From positions 1 through 57,817 of the forward strand of contig JAKPJZ010000215.1 of the NCBI GenBank assembly GCA_029553955.1: a stretch of 57,817 bases of DNA. Reading direction: 5' to 3'. Of the stretch, positions 34,385 to 45,889 are shown one piece after another (the stretch's first letter is position 1; each line of letters opens with the position of its first letter). The stretch is from Chloroflexota bacterium. Lineage in GTDB: Bacteria > Chloroflexota > Anaerolineae > SpSt-313. The notes below the pieces were generated by a model. The model saw nothing but the letters and a program-made list of their open reading frames with translations, made no database searches and was not told the origin of the DNA. The position numbers were made by a program, and so were the translations under genes.

Positions 34385-34516
34385 CCCCCCACGTTGGGGG
34401 GACGGTGGGGGGTCTCTGCTGCCGGCGACAGCCCATCCCCCCACATTGGGGGGACGGTGGGGGGTCTCTCGCCGCCAACCAGCCTATCCCCCCACGTTGG
34501 GGGGACGGTGGGGGGT
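34385..34516. repeat. Three G-rich intergenic repeat units before hsdR
   Basis: Three near-identical units begin at 34385, 34437 and 34488. Each reads CCCCCCACRTTGGGGGG followed by ACGGTGGGGGGT, so each can form a 6-bp hairpin and carries several G-tracts. A degenerate fourth copy ends hsdS at about 34222-34247. Spacing is about 51 bases. The units have unequal flanks and are not CRISPR. Upstream, an ATG at 34310 with AGGAGGG begins a short frame that runs into the repeats, possibly the relic of an interrupted small gene. Confidence 0.75.
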
Positions 34517-34578
34517 ACCTCCCACCCGCGGCGCCTATCGCAAGCCGTGGAGGACTCCCCCCATCTTGGAGGAACAGC

Positions 34579-37463
<2,885 letters not shown>

Positions 37464-37467
<4 letters not shown>

Positions 37468-37799
37468 ACGACGACGCTGCAGCAGAGTGGGCGCCGCTCG
37501 AGGACACCGTGCCCATGGAGGTCCTGCGCAACGAGGTGGCGGCCTGGGCCAAGCGCATCGGCGTGACGCCGAACAGCGTGCGCATCCGGCCCATGAAGCG
37601 CAAGTGGGCGAGCTGTTCGTCACGGGGCAACCTGACGTTCAACGTCGAGCTCATGGCCCAGCCGGCCGGCCTGCGCGCAGAGGCCATCGTGCACGAGCTG
37701 CTGCACCTCAAGGTGCCCAACCACGGCAAGCTCTTCAACGCGCTGCTCAAAAGCTACCTGGCGCAGGACAAGGCGCCCAACACACCAGAACCCCTCTGA
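37464..37799 (+). CDS. YgjP-like (M48/DUF45) metallopeptidase domain protein
   Basis: A 111-residue protein with the zinc-metallopeptidase signature HELLHLKVPNHGKLF (HExxH near residue 76, with a following NHGxxF that supplies the third ligand in the YgjP group), preceded by MKRKWASCSSRGNLTFN, also typical of the family. The GTG start overlaps the hsdR stop, so it is coupled to the restriction operon. Genes of this kind are often found just after hsdR, but their task there is not established; control of restriction subunits by proteolysis is a reasonable idea. Confidence 0.88.
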
Positions 37800-37880
37800 C
37801 ACTCGTGCCCATCACAGCCGCCGCTGGCAGCCTGCTCAGCCATCGCCCCGGCGTCCTCAAGAACGAACCCACGCCACCCC

Positions 37881-37933
37881 TCACGCAACACGCAACACGC
37901 CTCACGTTTTACGCATTACGCATCACGCATCAT
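37881..37933. repeat. ACGCAACACGC/ACGCATTACGC short repeat
   Basis: A run of near-tandem units (TCACGCAACACGCAACACGCC, then ACGCATTACGCATCACGCAT) separates two convergent genes. It overlaps the end of the DegV gene and supplies its last four codons and stop. Confidence 0.7.
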
Positions 37934-38758
37934 CGCCACCGTCAGCACGCCCGGCCCCGAGTGCGTGCTGATCGTCGGGCCGACGTCGAGCACGATCGTA
38001 CGCCGCCAGTTGAAGCGGCTGCGCACCGCCTCTTCGACCTCGAGGGCGTCGCTGAGGCAATTGCCGTGGCCCACCGCGCACCACACCGGCGCCTCGCGGC
38101 CGGTCTGCGCCTCCATCAGGTCGAGCAGCCGCGCCAGCGCCTTGGGCCGCGTGCGCACCTTGTCGAGTGGCTCCAGCCGCCCGTTGGCCACCTGGAGCAG
38201 GGGCTTGATCCTGAGCGCCGTGCCCAAGAGCGCGCTGGCGCCGCCGATGCGCCCGCCGCGGTGCAGGAACTCGAGGGTATCGACCACGAAATAGTTGCGC
38301 ACCTGGCCGCGCAGCTCCTCCAGCCGCGCCAGGATCTCGCTTGCCTGCCGGCCCGCCGCCGCCAGCGCAACGGCCGCCATCGCCAGCAGCGCCTCGCCAG
38401 TGGAGGCGTTCAGCGTGTCAAAGACGTGGATGGCGCGCCCGGGCAGCATCTCGCGCGCCGTCTGCGCCGAGAGCAGGATGCCGCTCATCTGGTGCGACAT
38501 CAGCACGCACACCAGCTCGCTGCCGTCGTCGGTCAGCCGCCGGAAGACCTGGTAGAAATCGCCCGGCGAGGGCTGTGAGGTCACCGGCAGCGGCTCGCCC
38601 GAGTTCAGCCGGCGGTAGAACTCGGGCGCATCGAGGTCGACCCCGTCGAGGAACGACTCGCTGCCAAAGGTGACCTTGATCGGGATGAGGTGCAGGCCGA
38701 GCGTGGCGGCGACCGGGGGGGTGATGCTGGAGGCGCTGTCGACAAGGACCTTGATCAT
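37916..38758 (-). CDS. DegV family fatty-acid-binding protein
   Basis: A 280-residue DegV protein. The family binds fatty acids and, as FakB, presents them to the FakA kinase. Features: IKVLVDSASSITPP at the start, IPIKVTFGSESFLDGVDLD, PVTSQPSPGDFYQVF with the TSQPS motif that contacts the fatty-acid head group, and GGRIGGASALLGTALRIKP. No fakA-like gene is in the window. It is divergent from a FabF ketosynthase gene, which fits a lipid-related pair. Its last codons lie within an intergenic repeat. Confidence 0.92.
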   Translation of the reverse strand: MIKVLVDSASSITPPVAATLGLHLIPIKVTFGSESFLDGVDLDAPEFYRRLNSGEPLPVTSQPSPGDFYQVFRRLTDDGSELVCVLMSHQMSGILLSAQTAREMLPGRAIHVFDTLNASTGEALLAMAAVALAAAGRQASEILARLEELRGQVRNYFVVDTLEFLHRGGRIGGASALLGTALRIKPLLQVANGRLEPLDKVRTRPKALARLLDLMEAQTGREAPVWCAVGHGNCLSDALEVEEAVRSRFNWRRTIVLDVGPTISTHSGPGVLTVAMMRDA

Positions 38759-38778
38759 GCTGCAGCTCCCTGTCTCTA

Positions 38779-38807
38779 TTGCAAAAAGTACATAGCTATA
38801 GTATGAT
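38779..38807 (+). promoter_or_regulatory. Promoter of the ketosynthase gene
   Basis: TTGCAA (38779-38784), 17 bases, TATGAT (38802-38807) in the AT-rich space between the divergent degV-like and fabF-like genes. Confidence 0.55.
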
Positions 38808-38850
38808 TCTAGCGTGCGGCCGTGGCGCTGTCAAGGGAAGGAGGGGCCAA

Positions 38851-40149
38851 GTGGGCGAACAGGTTGTCGTCACCGGGATGGGCGCGGTCTCGGCACTGGG
38901 CCTCTCGCTGGGCGAGACGTGGCAGGGCCTGCTCGCCGGGCGCTCGGGCGTGGCGCCGATTGCGACCTTTGACACGACGGGCTTTGCGGTGCGCATCGCG
39001 GCGGCCGTGCCGGGCTTTGAGGCGCTCGAGTTCCTGGGGCGGCGCGAGGCGCGGCGTGCCTGCCGCTTCACCCAGTTGGCCACGGCGGCGGCGCTCGAGG
39101 CGCTGAGCCAGGCGCGGCTCGACCTGGCTGTTGAGGACCGCACGCGCGCCGGTGTGGCCATCGGCAGCGCTGTGGGCGGCATCGGCGCCACCGAAGAGCA
39201 GGCGCTCAACCTGGCGCGCCACGGCGTGCACCGCGTGAACCCGGTGCTGCTGCCGATGGTGATCGTCAACGCGGCGGCCTGCCACCTGGCCGTGCACCTG
39301 GGCCTGGCCGGGCCTGCCGAGGCGCCCGCCGCCGCCTGCGCCTCGGGCCTGGTGGCGCTGGGCACGGCGCTCGGCTGGCTGCAGCGCGGCGAGGTGGATG
39401 TGATGCTCGCCGGCGGCGCCGATGCGCCCGTCACGCCGCTGACCCTCGCCGGCTTTACCCGGCTGGGCGCGCTCTCGGCGCGGAACGACGACCCGGCGCA
39501 CGCCTGCCGGCCGTTCGACGCCGCACGCGACGGCACGGTGCTGGGCGAAGGGGCCGCGGTGCTCGTGCTCGAGACGGCAGGGCGCGCTGCGCGGCGCGGC
39601 GCCGAGCCGCTGGCGGCCGTCTTGGGCTACGGCGCGTCGCAGGATGCCTTTCACATGACCGCGCCCGAACCCCAAGGCGCCGGCGTGATGCGGGCGATGG
39701 CCATGGCGCTGCGCGATGCCGGCCTCGACCCGGCCGCGGTCGAGTATGTCGTCGCCCACGGCACCGGCACGCCGCTCAACGATGTGGTCGAGGCCCACGC
39801 CATCCACACCCTGTTCGGCGCGCGCGCCCACCAGATCCCGGTGGGCGCCAACAAGGGCGCCCTCGGCCACACGCTGGGCGCCGCCGGGGCGCTCTCGGCA
39901 GTGGCGGCCATCCAGGCCATGCGCGAGGGCCTGCTGCCGCCGACGGCGAACCTCGAAACGCCCGACCCGGCCTGCGACCTCGACCACGTGCTCGCCCGGC
40001 CGCGGCCTGCCCGCGTGCGCACGGCGCTGGTCAACGCCATGGGCTTTGGCGGCCAGAACGCCAGCCTGATCCTTGGGGCCTATCACACGGAGCCTCGGAG
40101 ACACCCCACGCTGGTAACCGGCTCTTGCGCTACGCACCAGCCCGGGTGA
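38851..40149 (+). CDS. fabF: Beta-ketoacyl-ACP synthase II
   Basis: A 432-residue ketosynthase that condenses acyl-ACP with malonyl-ACP in fatty-acid elongation. Starting at the GTG at 38851, which follows GGAAGGAGGGG, the catalytic residues fall at Cys163 (AACASGLVALG), His303 (VVAHGTGTPLND), Lys335 and His340 (GANKGALGHTLGAAG), the same numbers as in E. coli FabF, which confirms this start. About 20 extra residues follow the normal end (GGQNASLILG). No other fatty-acid synthesis genes are adjacent, so it may be a second, specialised FabF rather than the housekeeping copy. Confidence 0.93.
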   Translation: MGEQVVVTGMGAVSALGLSLGETWQGLLAGRSGVAPIATFDTTGFAVRIAAAVPGFEALEFLGRREARRACRFTQLATAAALEALSQARLDLAVEDRTRAGVAIGSAVGGIGATEEQALNLARHGVHRVNPVLLPMVIVNAAACHLAVHLGLAGPAEAPAAACASGLVALGTALGWLQRGEVDVMLAGGADAPVTPLTLAGFTRLGALSARNDDPAHACRPFDAARDGTVLGEGAAVLVLETAGRAARRGAEPLAAVLGYGASQDAFHMTAPEPQGAGVMRAMAMALRDAGLDPAAVEYVVAHGTGTPLNDVVEAHAIHTLFGARAHQIPVGANKGALGHTLGAAGALSAVAAIQAMREGLLPPTANLETPDPACDLDHVLARPRPARVRTALVNAMGFGGQNASLILGAYHTEPRRHPTLVTGSCATHQPG

Positions 40150-40232
40150 GAGCGAAGCCGGCACCCGGCCATTGCCAGAATGCCGACGCAGGTGCGTTGG
40201 CTCTCCGACGGGCTGCCAGAGAAGGAGTCACA

Positions 40233-42053
40233 ATGTCGGCAACATCGTCGATACCCTGCCCGCCGCAGCGCAGCGAGCCCCCCGAGCCCCGGCGCAGCCG
40301 GCTGCGCCATCTGTGGCGCGACCTGGAGTGGCCGGTGGTCGGGGCGCTGGGTCTGCTTGCGGTGGGGCTGGGCTGCTGGGGCTTTGCCCTGCAACCCTTG
40401 CCCGGTGGTGAGGGCGGCACCATCTGGGGCCTGCTCTACCTTTCGCTGCAGCTCTTCGTCCTGCAGTCGGGGGCGATCGGCGAGCCGGTGAGCTGGCAGC
40501 TCAACATCGCCCGCTTCCTGGCGCCGGGGGTGGCCGGCTACACGGCCTGCCAGGCCTTGGCGGCGATCTTTTCGGCGCAGATGGGGCTGCTGCGGCTCTG
40601 GTTCGCGCGCGGCCACGTGGTCATCTGCGGTCTGGGGCGCAAGGGCTGGCTGCTGGCGCAGGCGCTGCACACGGAGGGGTTCCGGGTGGTGGTGATCGAC
40701 CCCCGGCCCGACAACCCGCGCGCCGTGGCCTGCCACCAACTGGGCCTCACCGTGCTGACCGGCGATGCCACCGATCCACGGCTGTTGCGCCGGGCGCGTG
40801 CCCACAAGGCGCGCTACCTGTTTTCGGTCTGTGGCGCCGACGATGCCAACGCCGAAGTGGCAGTGGCCGCGCGCGAGGTCGCCTGCGGGCGTAGGGGAGA
40901 GCCACTGGCCGCGTACGTGCACGTCTACGACGCGCAGCTCTATGCGCGCCTGCGCGTGTGCCAGGTGACGCTGCAGGCCGGCGGCGGCTACCGGCTCGAG
41001 TTCTTTAACATCCTCGACGGCGCCGCGCGGGCGCTGCTCGACGCGCACCCGGCCGGCAGTGCCGACCCGCAGGCGCCGCCGCACATCCTCATCGTCGGCC
41101 TGGGCTGGCTGGGGCAGAGCGTGGTGGCGCGCGCGGCCAGCGACCGGCGCGCCCGCTTCGGTCCTGGGGCGCCGCCACTACGTGTCACGGCCATCGACCG
41201 CCAGGCCCGCCGCCAGGTGGCGCTGCTCGAGGCGCGCTACCCCTGGCTGGCCGGCATCTGCGAGCTGACCCCGCTGGAGATGGACGTCTGCGGGCCCGAG
41301 TTCTACCGGCAGCGCCTGCTCTTCGGCGGCGCCGGCGGCTGCCTGGTGACGGACGTGTACGTCTGCCTCGACGACGACGCGCTCAACCTGACGGTGGCGC
41401 TGGACCTGCAGCGGCGCCTGCGCGAGCACCCCGTGCCCATCCGCGTGCGCATTCGCGAGGACCGCGGGCTGACGACGCTGCTGCACGGCCTGGAGGGCCA
41501 GCAAGCGGGGCGCGCCGGCCTGGTGGCGTTCAGCATCCTCGACCAGGCCTGCCGGCCCGAGACGATCCTCGACGGCACCTGCGAGGTCATCGCCCGCGCC
41601 ATCCACGATGCCTACGTGCGCAGCCAGGCCGCCCGGGGCCACACGCCCGCAAGCAACCCGTCGATGAAGCCGTGGGCCATGCTCGAGGCGGACCTGAAGG
41701 AGTCGAACCGGCTGCAGGCCGACCACATCGGCGCCAAGCTCGACGCGGTGCGCTGCAGCGTCGAGCCCTTGGTCGACTGGGACGCGGCCGAAGCCTTTGC
41801 CTTCACGCCCGAGGAGGTCGAAAAGCTGGCAGAGATGGAGCACGAGCGCTGGGAGAGAGACATGCGCTCGCTTGGGTGGACGTATGCCCCCGGCCCAAAG
41901 GACCTGGTGAAGAAGACCAGCCCCCACCTGGTGCCCTGGAGCGAGCTGACCGAGGAGGTCAGAGGGTACGATCGCGACACCGTGCGCCAGCTCCCGGTGG
42001 CCCTCGCCGGCGCCGGCCTGCAGATCTACCGCCTGCCTGGCGGGGAAACCTGA
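40233..42053 (+). CDS. Membrane TrkA/RCK-type protein with C-terminal RyR domain
   Basis: A 606-residue protein. Residues about 30-112 hold two to three membrane segments (VVGALGLLAVGLGCWGFAL; LAPGVAGYTACQALAAIF), where ion-channel proteins place their pore. Two Rossmann TrkA-N/RCK-like domains follow, starting at VVICGLGRKGWLLAQAL (about 125) and ILIVGLGWLGQSVV (about 288). Residues about 520-600 form a RyR domain (MEHERWERDMRSLGW, then KKTSPHLVPW and YDRDTVRQLP), the repeat first known from ryanodine receptors and found in some bacterial proteins. No potassium-selectivity GYG is seen. AAGGAG precedes the ATG at 40233. The likely role is a ligand-gated membrane sensor or channel. Confidence 0.82.
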   Translation: MSATSSIPCPPQRSEPPEPRRSRLRHLWRDLEWPVVGALGLLAVGLGCWGFALQPLPGGEGGTIWGLLYLSLQLFVLQSGAIGEPVSWQLNIARFLAPGVAGYTACQALAAIFSAQMGLLRLWFARGHVVICGLGRKGWLLAQALHTEGFRVVVIDPRPDNPRAVACHQLGLTVLTGDATDPRLLRRARAHKARYLFSVCGADDANAEVAVAAREVACGRRGEPLAAYVHVYDAQLYARLRVCQVTLQAGGGYRLEFFNILDGAARALLDAHPAGSADPQAPPHILIVGLGWLGQSVVARAASDRRARFGPGAPPLRVTAIDRQARRQVALLEARYPWLAGICELTPLEMDVCGPEFYRQRLLFGGAGGCLVTDVYVCLDDDALNLTVALDLQRRLREHPVPIRVRIREDRGLTTLLHGLEGQQAGRAGLVAFSILDQACRPETILDGTCEVIARAIHDAYVRSQAARGHTPASNPSMKPWAMLEADLKESNRLQADHIGAKLDAVRCSVEPLVDWDAAEAFAFTPEEVEKLAEMEHERWERDMRSLGWTYAPGPKDLVKKTSPHLVPWSELTEEVRGYDRDTVRQLPVALAGAGLQIYRLPGGET

Positions 42054-42087
42054 CAGGTCTCCGCAGACCCTCACTCGGCTCTGGGCC

Positions 42088-42175
42088 AGGGGTTTTGGCG
42101 GGTTGGCTGGCGCTGCCGGCTGCCCCTGGCGCGCCAGGGGCAGCCGGCAGCGCCAGCCAACCCGCCAAAACCCCT
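42088..42175. repeat. 88-base perfect palindrome between convergent genes
   Basis: Arms of 44 bases pair without mismatch around TGGCGCGCCA. It lies between the RyR-domain gene and the convergent receiver-ATPase gene and should terminate both. The central 28 bases are identical to those of the palindrome at 13767-13798. Confidence 0.9.
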
Positions 42176-42246
42176 TTAGGGGCTCGTACCGGGCTGGCGC
42201 GGAACATGCAAGCCGGTCGCCACCCGCGGGCCTCTCCGGCAGGCCG

Positions 42247-43404
42247 CTAGGCCAGCGTCCTGATGCGTTCCTGCATCAGCCGGCCGGCGAGCTCTCGCAG
42301 CGCCATGGCGGCTGCGTGTTGCGGCTGCATCGTCACCAGCGGTATGCCCTCGCGCGCGGCGATCAGGGCCACGTCGCCGGCGGGCGGGATGACACCGGTG
42401 ATGCCGGCGCCGAGCGCTGCCGTCAGGGCTGGCAGCGGCATGGGGTTGGGGTTGGTGCCCTGGTTGACGACGACCACGCCCACCAGGTCGCCCATGACGC
42501 CCCAGTGCTGCATCGTCGCCAGGGTCGCCTTGGCGCAGGGCGCACTGATCGCGTCGGGGCCACAGACCACCGCGGTGTAGCGGGCCTGGTGCAGGGCTGC
42601 CTGGTTGGCCGCGCTCCAGCCCGCCGCCAGGTCGAAGAGGACATAATCGGCGTCTTGCAGCAAGGCCGTGGTCAGAGCCTCGACGTGCTGGGCCGAGAGC
42701 TCGCAGGGCGGTTCGCCGGTGCGCGGCGCGGCCAGCAGGCGCAGCCCGTTGGCGGTGCGCGCCAGCGAGCGGGCCACGGCGCCCCTGTCCACCTCATCGA
42801 TGGGCGTGGCGAGCAGGTCCCCCAGGTCTCGCACCGGCTGCAGCTTGAGCAACGCTGAGGCGATGCCGCAGCTCGCGCGCAGCTCCACCAGGCACACCGC
42901 CTTGCCCTGCTCGGCTAGCAGCGCGGCGACGTTGACCGCCACTGTCGTCGTGCCGACGCCGCCCTTGGCGCCAAACAGGGCCAGCACGCGGCCCTTTGGC
43001 GGGGGAGCGGGGGCCAGCACCGTCCTGCTGTGCGCCGCCCGGCCCAGCAACGCCTCGACCCTGGCGATCAGCTCGCTGGTATCGGCCGGCTTGGGCAAAT
43101 AGTCGTCGGCGCCGCTCTTGAGGCCGCTGACCCGGTCGGCCACCAGGCCGCGTGCGCTCAGGATCAGGATGGGCAGGCGAGCGCTGGCTGGGTTGGCGCG
43201 GATGCGTTGGCATACTTCCAGGCCACTCATGTCGGGCATCATCACGTCGAGGATGATGAGGTCCGGCTGCTCGCCCTCGATGCGTGCCAGGGCCTCGGCG
43301 CCGCTCGCGGCGATGGCCACGACATAGCCCTCGGCCTGCAGCGCATAGCTGACCAGGCGCAGGGCGTTGGGGTCGTCATCGACGACCATGATCTTGTTCG
43401 CCAT
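42247..43404 (-). CDS. Receiver domain fused to a MinD/CpaE-like ATPase
   Basis: A 385-residue two-domain protein. Residues 1-125 are a CheY-like receiver with Asp9-Asp11, phosphoacceptor Asp53 in IILDVMMPDMSG and Lys in LPKPADT. Residues about 135-385 are a ParA/MinD-type ATPase with the deviant Walker A GAKGGVGTTTVAVN, then VCLVELRASCGIASALL and YVLFDLAAGWS. This is the arrangement of CpaE, which positions Tad/Flp pilus machinery, but no pilus genes are present here. It is six bases downstream of a sensor kinase that probably phosphorylates it. Confidence 0.9.
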   Translation of the reverse strand: MANKIMVVDDDPNALRLVSYALQAEGYVVAIAASGAEALARIEGEQPDLIILDVMMPDMSGLEVCQRIRANPASARLPILILSARGLVADRVSGLKSGADDYLPKPADTSELIARVEALLGRAAHSRTVLAPAPPPKGRVLALFGAKGGVGTTTVAVNVAALLAEQGKAVCLVELRASCGIASALLKLQPVRDLGDLLATPIDEVDRGAVARSLARTANGLRLLAAPRTGEPPCELSAQHVEALTTALLQDADYVLFDLAAGWSAANQAALHQARYTAVVCGPDAISAPCAKATLATMQHWGVMGDLVGVVVVNQGTNPNPMPLPALTAALGAGITGVIPPAGDVALIAAREGIPLVTMQPQHAAAMALRELAGRLMQERIRTLA

Positions 43405-43410
43405 GGTATC

Positions 43411-45576
43411 CTACCCTTCCTTGCTCGCGATGGGGATGCTGAACGAGAACACGCTGCCCTTGCCGACCTCGCTCTCGACATGGATGTGGCCGCCATGGGC
43501 TTCGACGATGCGCCGCGAGATGTAGAGCCCCAGGCCCGTCCCGCCGACGCGGCGGGTCGCTGAGGCGTCGACCTGGTAGAACTTGCTGAAGAGCCGCGAC
43601 ATGGCCTCGGGCGGGATGCCGACGCCGTGGTCGATGACGCGGACGATGACTTGGCCCTCACCGAACTCACAGCGGATCTGGATGCTGCTCTGTGGTGGTG
43701 AGAACTTGATGGCATTGCCCAGGAGGTTCGTCACCACCTGGGCCAGCCGGCGCTCGTCGCCCAACACCTGCGGCAAGCCTGGCTGCGCTTGAAAGTCGAG
43801 GGTGACCTCGCGGTTGTGCGCCACGCTCTCCAGCCGCGTCACCGCGCCCGAGGCGATCTCGGCCAGGCTGACCCTCGCCTTGTTCAGCTCGAGCCGGCCG
43901 GCCTCCAGCCGCGAGGTATCGAGCAGGTCGGCGACGATGGCCGCGAGCTGGTTGGCCTGCTCGGCGACGCGCGTCAGGAACTCGCGCTGCACTTCGGCAT
44001 CGGGCACCTTGCCTTTGAGGATGAGCTCGACAAAGCCCTTGATGGAGAAGAGCGGCGTGCGCAGCTCGTGCGACACCGTCGAGACGAAATCGCGCTGCAT
44101 CTGGTCCAGCTCGTGCTCGCGCGTGACGTCGTGCAGCACCTTGATCTCGCCGCGCTCGCCGTCGTTGAGCGCCTCGATGGGCGATGAGAGCACCTTGAGC
44201 ACGCGCGGCACGGGGCTGTCGACGGCAACCTCGGGCTGCGCCTCGTGCTCCTCGGCATCGAGGAGCGCCGGGTGCCGGATGGCATCGCTGTCCGACGGCT
44301 CTGGCCGGCAGATGTGGGCCAATGGCTCGAAGCGGGGGTCGCGCACGCCGTCGGCGGGCGACCAGCCGACGACCTCGGCCTCCCCGAGGCCCAGCATGTG
44401 CTGGGCGGCTGGGTTCAGCGAGATGATGCGGCGGTCGTGGCCCAACACGACCAGGCCGTCGGCCATGTGGTCGATGATGGCCTTCATGTGCTGCTGCTGG
44501 CGCCTGAGCTCGCCGTAGAGCTGCCCGTTCTCGACCGCCACCGCCACCTGGCCGGCCAGAGCCAGCCACATGCGCCGGTCGGCGGTGCCGAATGCGTCGG
44601 GCCTGGTGCTGGCCATGATCAATGCGCCCAGGGTGCGCTGGCCCGTGACCAGTGGGGCGGCCAGGACGGCATGGTAGGGGAAGTTGTGCTGGCCCTCGGC
44701 GTGTGCTACCGGCTCGATATCGGCATAGTACACGGCTGTGCCGGTGGCCAGGGCCTTGTCGCGCAGCCAGGCGCAGTGTCCCCGCTCCTCAGGGCGCAGG
44801 CCGTCGACCTGCGCTGCGTTGTGGCCGTGCTGTGCCCCCTCATCGAGCAGGCAGATGTTCGCCAGCGTGGCGTAGGAGCTGATGCGTTTGGCCGCCCGCA
44901 CGACCAGCTCCTGCAGCTCGTCGATTTTGAGCAGGCCGGCCAGTTGGCTGCCGAACTCGAGCAGCAGCTCGTTCTCGGCCAGGTGTTGCGCCTGGTCGAG
45001 GTGTGCGTTGTGCAGCGCGGCCGAGAGCAGGTTGGCCAGCGCTTCGAGCGCCGGGTAGAGGTCCCTCCGCTCCTGCGATGGCCTGGCGCTGGCATAGCCC
45101 ACCAACCCGCGGATCGCCCCCTCGCTGCTCAGCGGCAGGGCCAACGCAGGTTGCAGGCTCTCGATCGACCAGCGTGAGCCGGGCTCTGGCGAGGCGCCCG
45201 ACCAACGGGGGGTAAAGCTCTCGGGGGTCAGCACGATGCCGCGCTGGCGCAGTTGGGCAGCGAGCTCGGCGAGCAGCGCGGCCAGGCATTCCTCGCTGAG
45301 CGAGGCGTGCGTGGCCAGATGCAGCTCGGCCGCATCCTGGCGCAACGTCAGCAGGCAGAGGAAGGTAACGTCGGCGCGCGTGATCGTCTGCAGCATGCGC
45401 AGCACATCGGTCGCCAGGCGCCCGTCGGCCTTGAGGATGGGGTCGATGGCGAGCGCAGCGATGGCGGGCTCTGCAGCCGCGGGGTCGGGCACACCTGCTG
45501 CCGGGATGCGAGGCACCGGCGGCGAGGGCTCGGTATCGGATGGACGTCGGAGCGGCACGAGCCGGGGCGGACGCAT
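43411..45576 (-). CDS. Sensor histidine kinase with GAF and PAS domains
   Basis: A soluble histidine kinase of about 721 residues. A GAF-like region spans about 60-190 and a second about 200-335 ([20 protein letters not shown]). A PAS domain follows ([30 protein letters not shown]), split here by description only: its key part is [16 protein letters not shown]. The dimerisation domain carries the phosphorylated histidine in [13 protein letters not shown] (about His503), and the ATPase domain has [11 protein letters not shown] (N box), DHGVGIPPE (G1) and [10 protein letters not shown] (G2). No membrane segment is evident, so it senses a cytoplasmic signal. I chose ATG 45576; a TTG 45 bases upstream is possible. 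Its partner is the next gene. Confidence 0.9.
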   Translation of the reverse strand: MRPPRLVPLRRPSDTEPSPPVPRIPAAGVPDPAAAEPAIAALAIDPILKADGRLATDVLRMLQTITRADVTFLCLLTLRQDAAELHLATHASLSEECLAALLAELAAQLRQRGIVLTPESFTPRWSGASPEPGSRWSIESLQPALALPLSSEGAIRGLVGYASARPSQERRDLYPALEALANLLSAALHNAHLDQAQHLAENELLLEFGSQLAGLLKIDELQELVVRAAKRISSYATLANICLLDEGAQHGHNAAQVDGLRPEERGHCAWLRDKALATGTAVYYADIEPVAHAEGQHNFPYHAVLAAPLVTGQRTLGALIMASTRPDAFGTADRRMWLALAGQVAVAVENGQLYGELRRQQQHMKAIIDHMADGLVVLGHDRRIISLNPAAQHMLGLGEAEVVGWSPADGVRDPRFEPLAHICRPEPSDSDAIRHPALLDAEEHEAQPEVAVDSPVPRVLKVLSSPIEALNDGERGEIKVLHDVTREHELDQMQRDFVSTVSHELRTPLFSIKGFVELILKGKVPDAEVQREFLTRVAEQANQLAAIVADLLDTSRLEAGRLELNKARVSLAEIASGAVTRLESVAHNREVTLDFQAQPGLPQVLGDERRLAQVVTNLLGNAIKFSPPQSSIQIRCEFGEGQVIVRVIDHGVGIPPEAMSRLFSKFYQVDASATRRVGGTGLGLYISRRIVEAHGGHIHVESEVGKGSVFSFSIPIASKEG

Positions 45577-45787
45577 GGCGGCAACCCTCACGCCCGGCAA
45601 GCGCCGGGCAACGCAGTACAATGACTCTTCACAGACATTGTCGCGATTCCAGGGCGCCTCCCTGCGCCGTGTGGCGCGGTTCCGCGTATCTGTTGGGCAT
45701 TGATTGGGGGCGGCGCCTGTGGCGCACGGCCTCGGCCTGATGCTCCCCGGCGACGATTGCGGCCAGTATTGTGCAGAGTGCAGGGGC

Positions 45788-45816
45788 TTGACAAATTGTG
45801 CGTCATATCTTATACT
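45788..45816 (+). promoter_or_regulatory. Near-consensus promoter of the carbohydrate operon
   Basis: TTGACA (45788-45793), 17 bases, TATACT (45811-45816). It lies 74 bases before the first gene of a twelve-gene plus-strand run and is probably the main target of the ROK regulator encoded downstream. Confidence 0.75.
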
Positions 45817-45889
45817 AGATGCAGTTAACTCCTACAAGAGTCCGCCCGACAAGTCCCTTCTCTCTTTGCACCGTCCTGTGAGGTCCTCG

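Noticed and set aside
34385..34516. Possible CRISPR array
   Set aside because: Only three units, with flanks partly repeated rather than unique spacers, and no cas genes; G-tract hairpin repeats explain it better.
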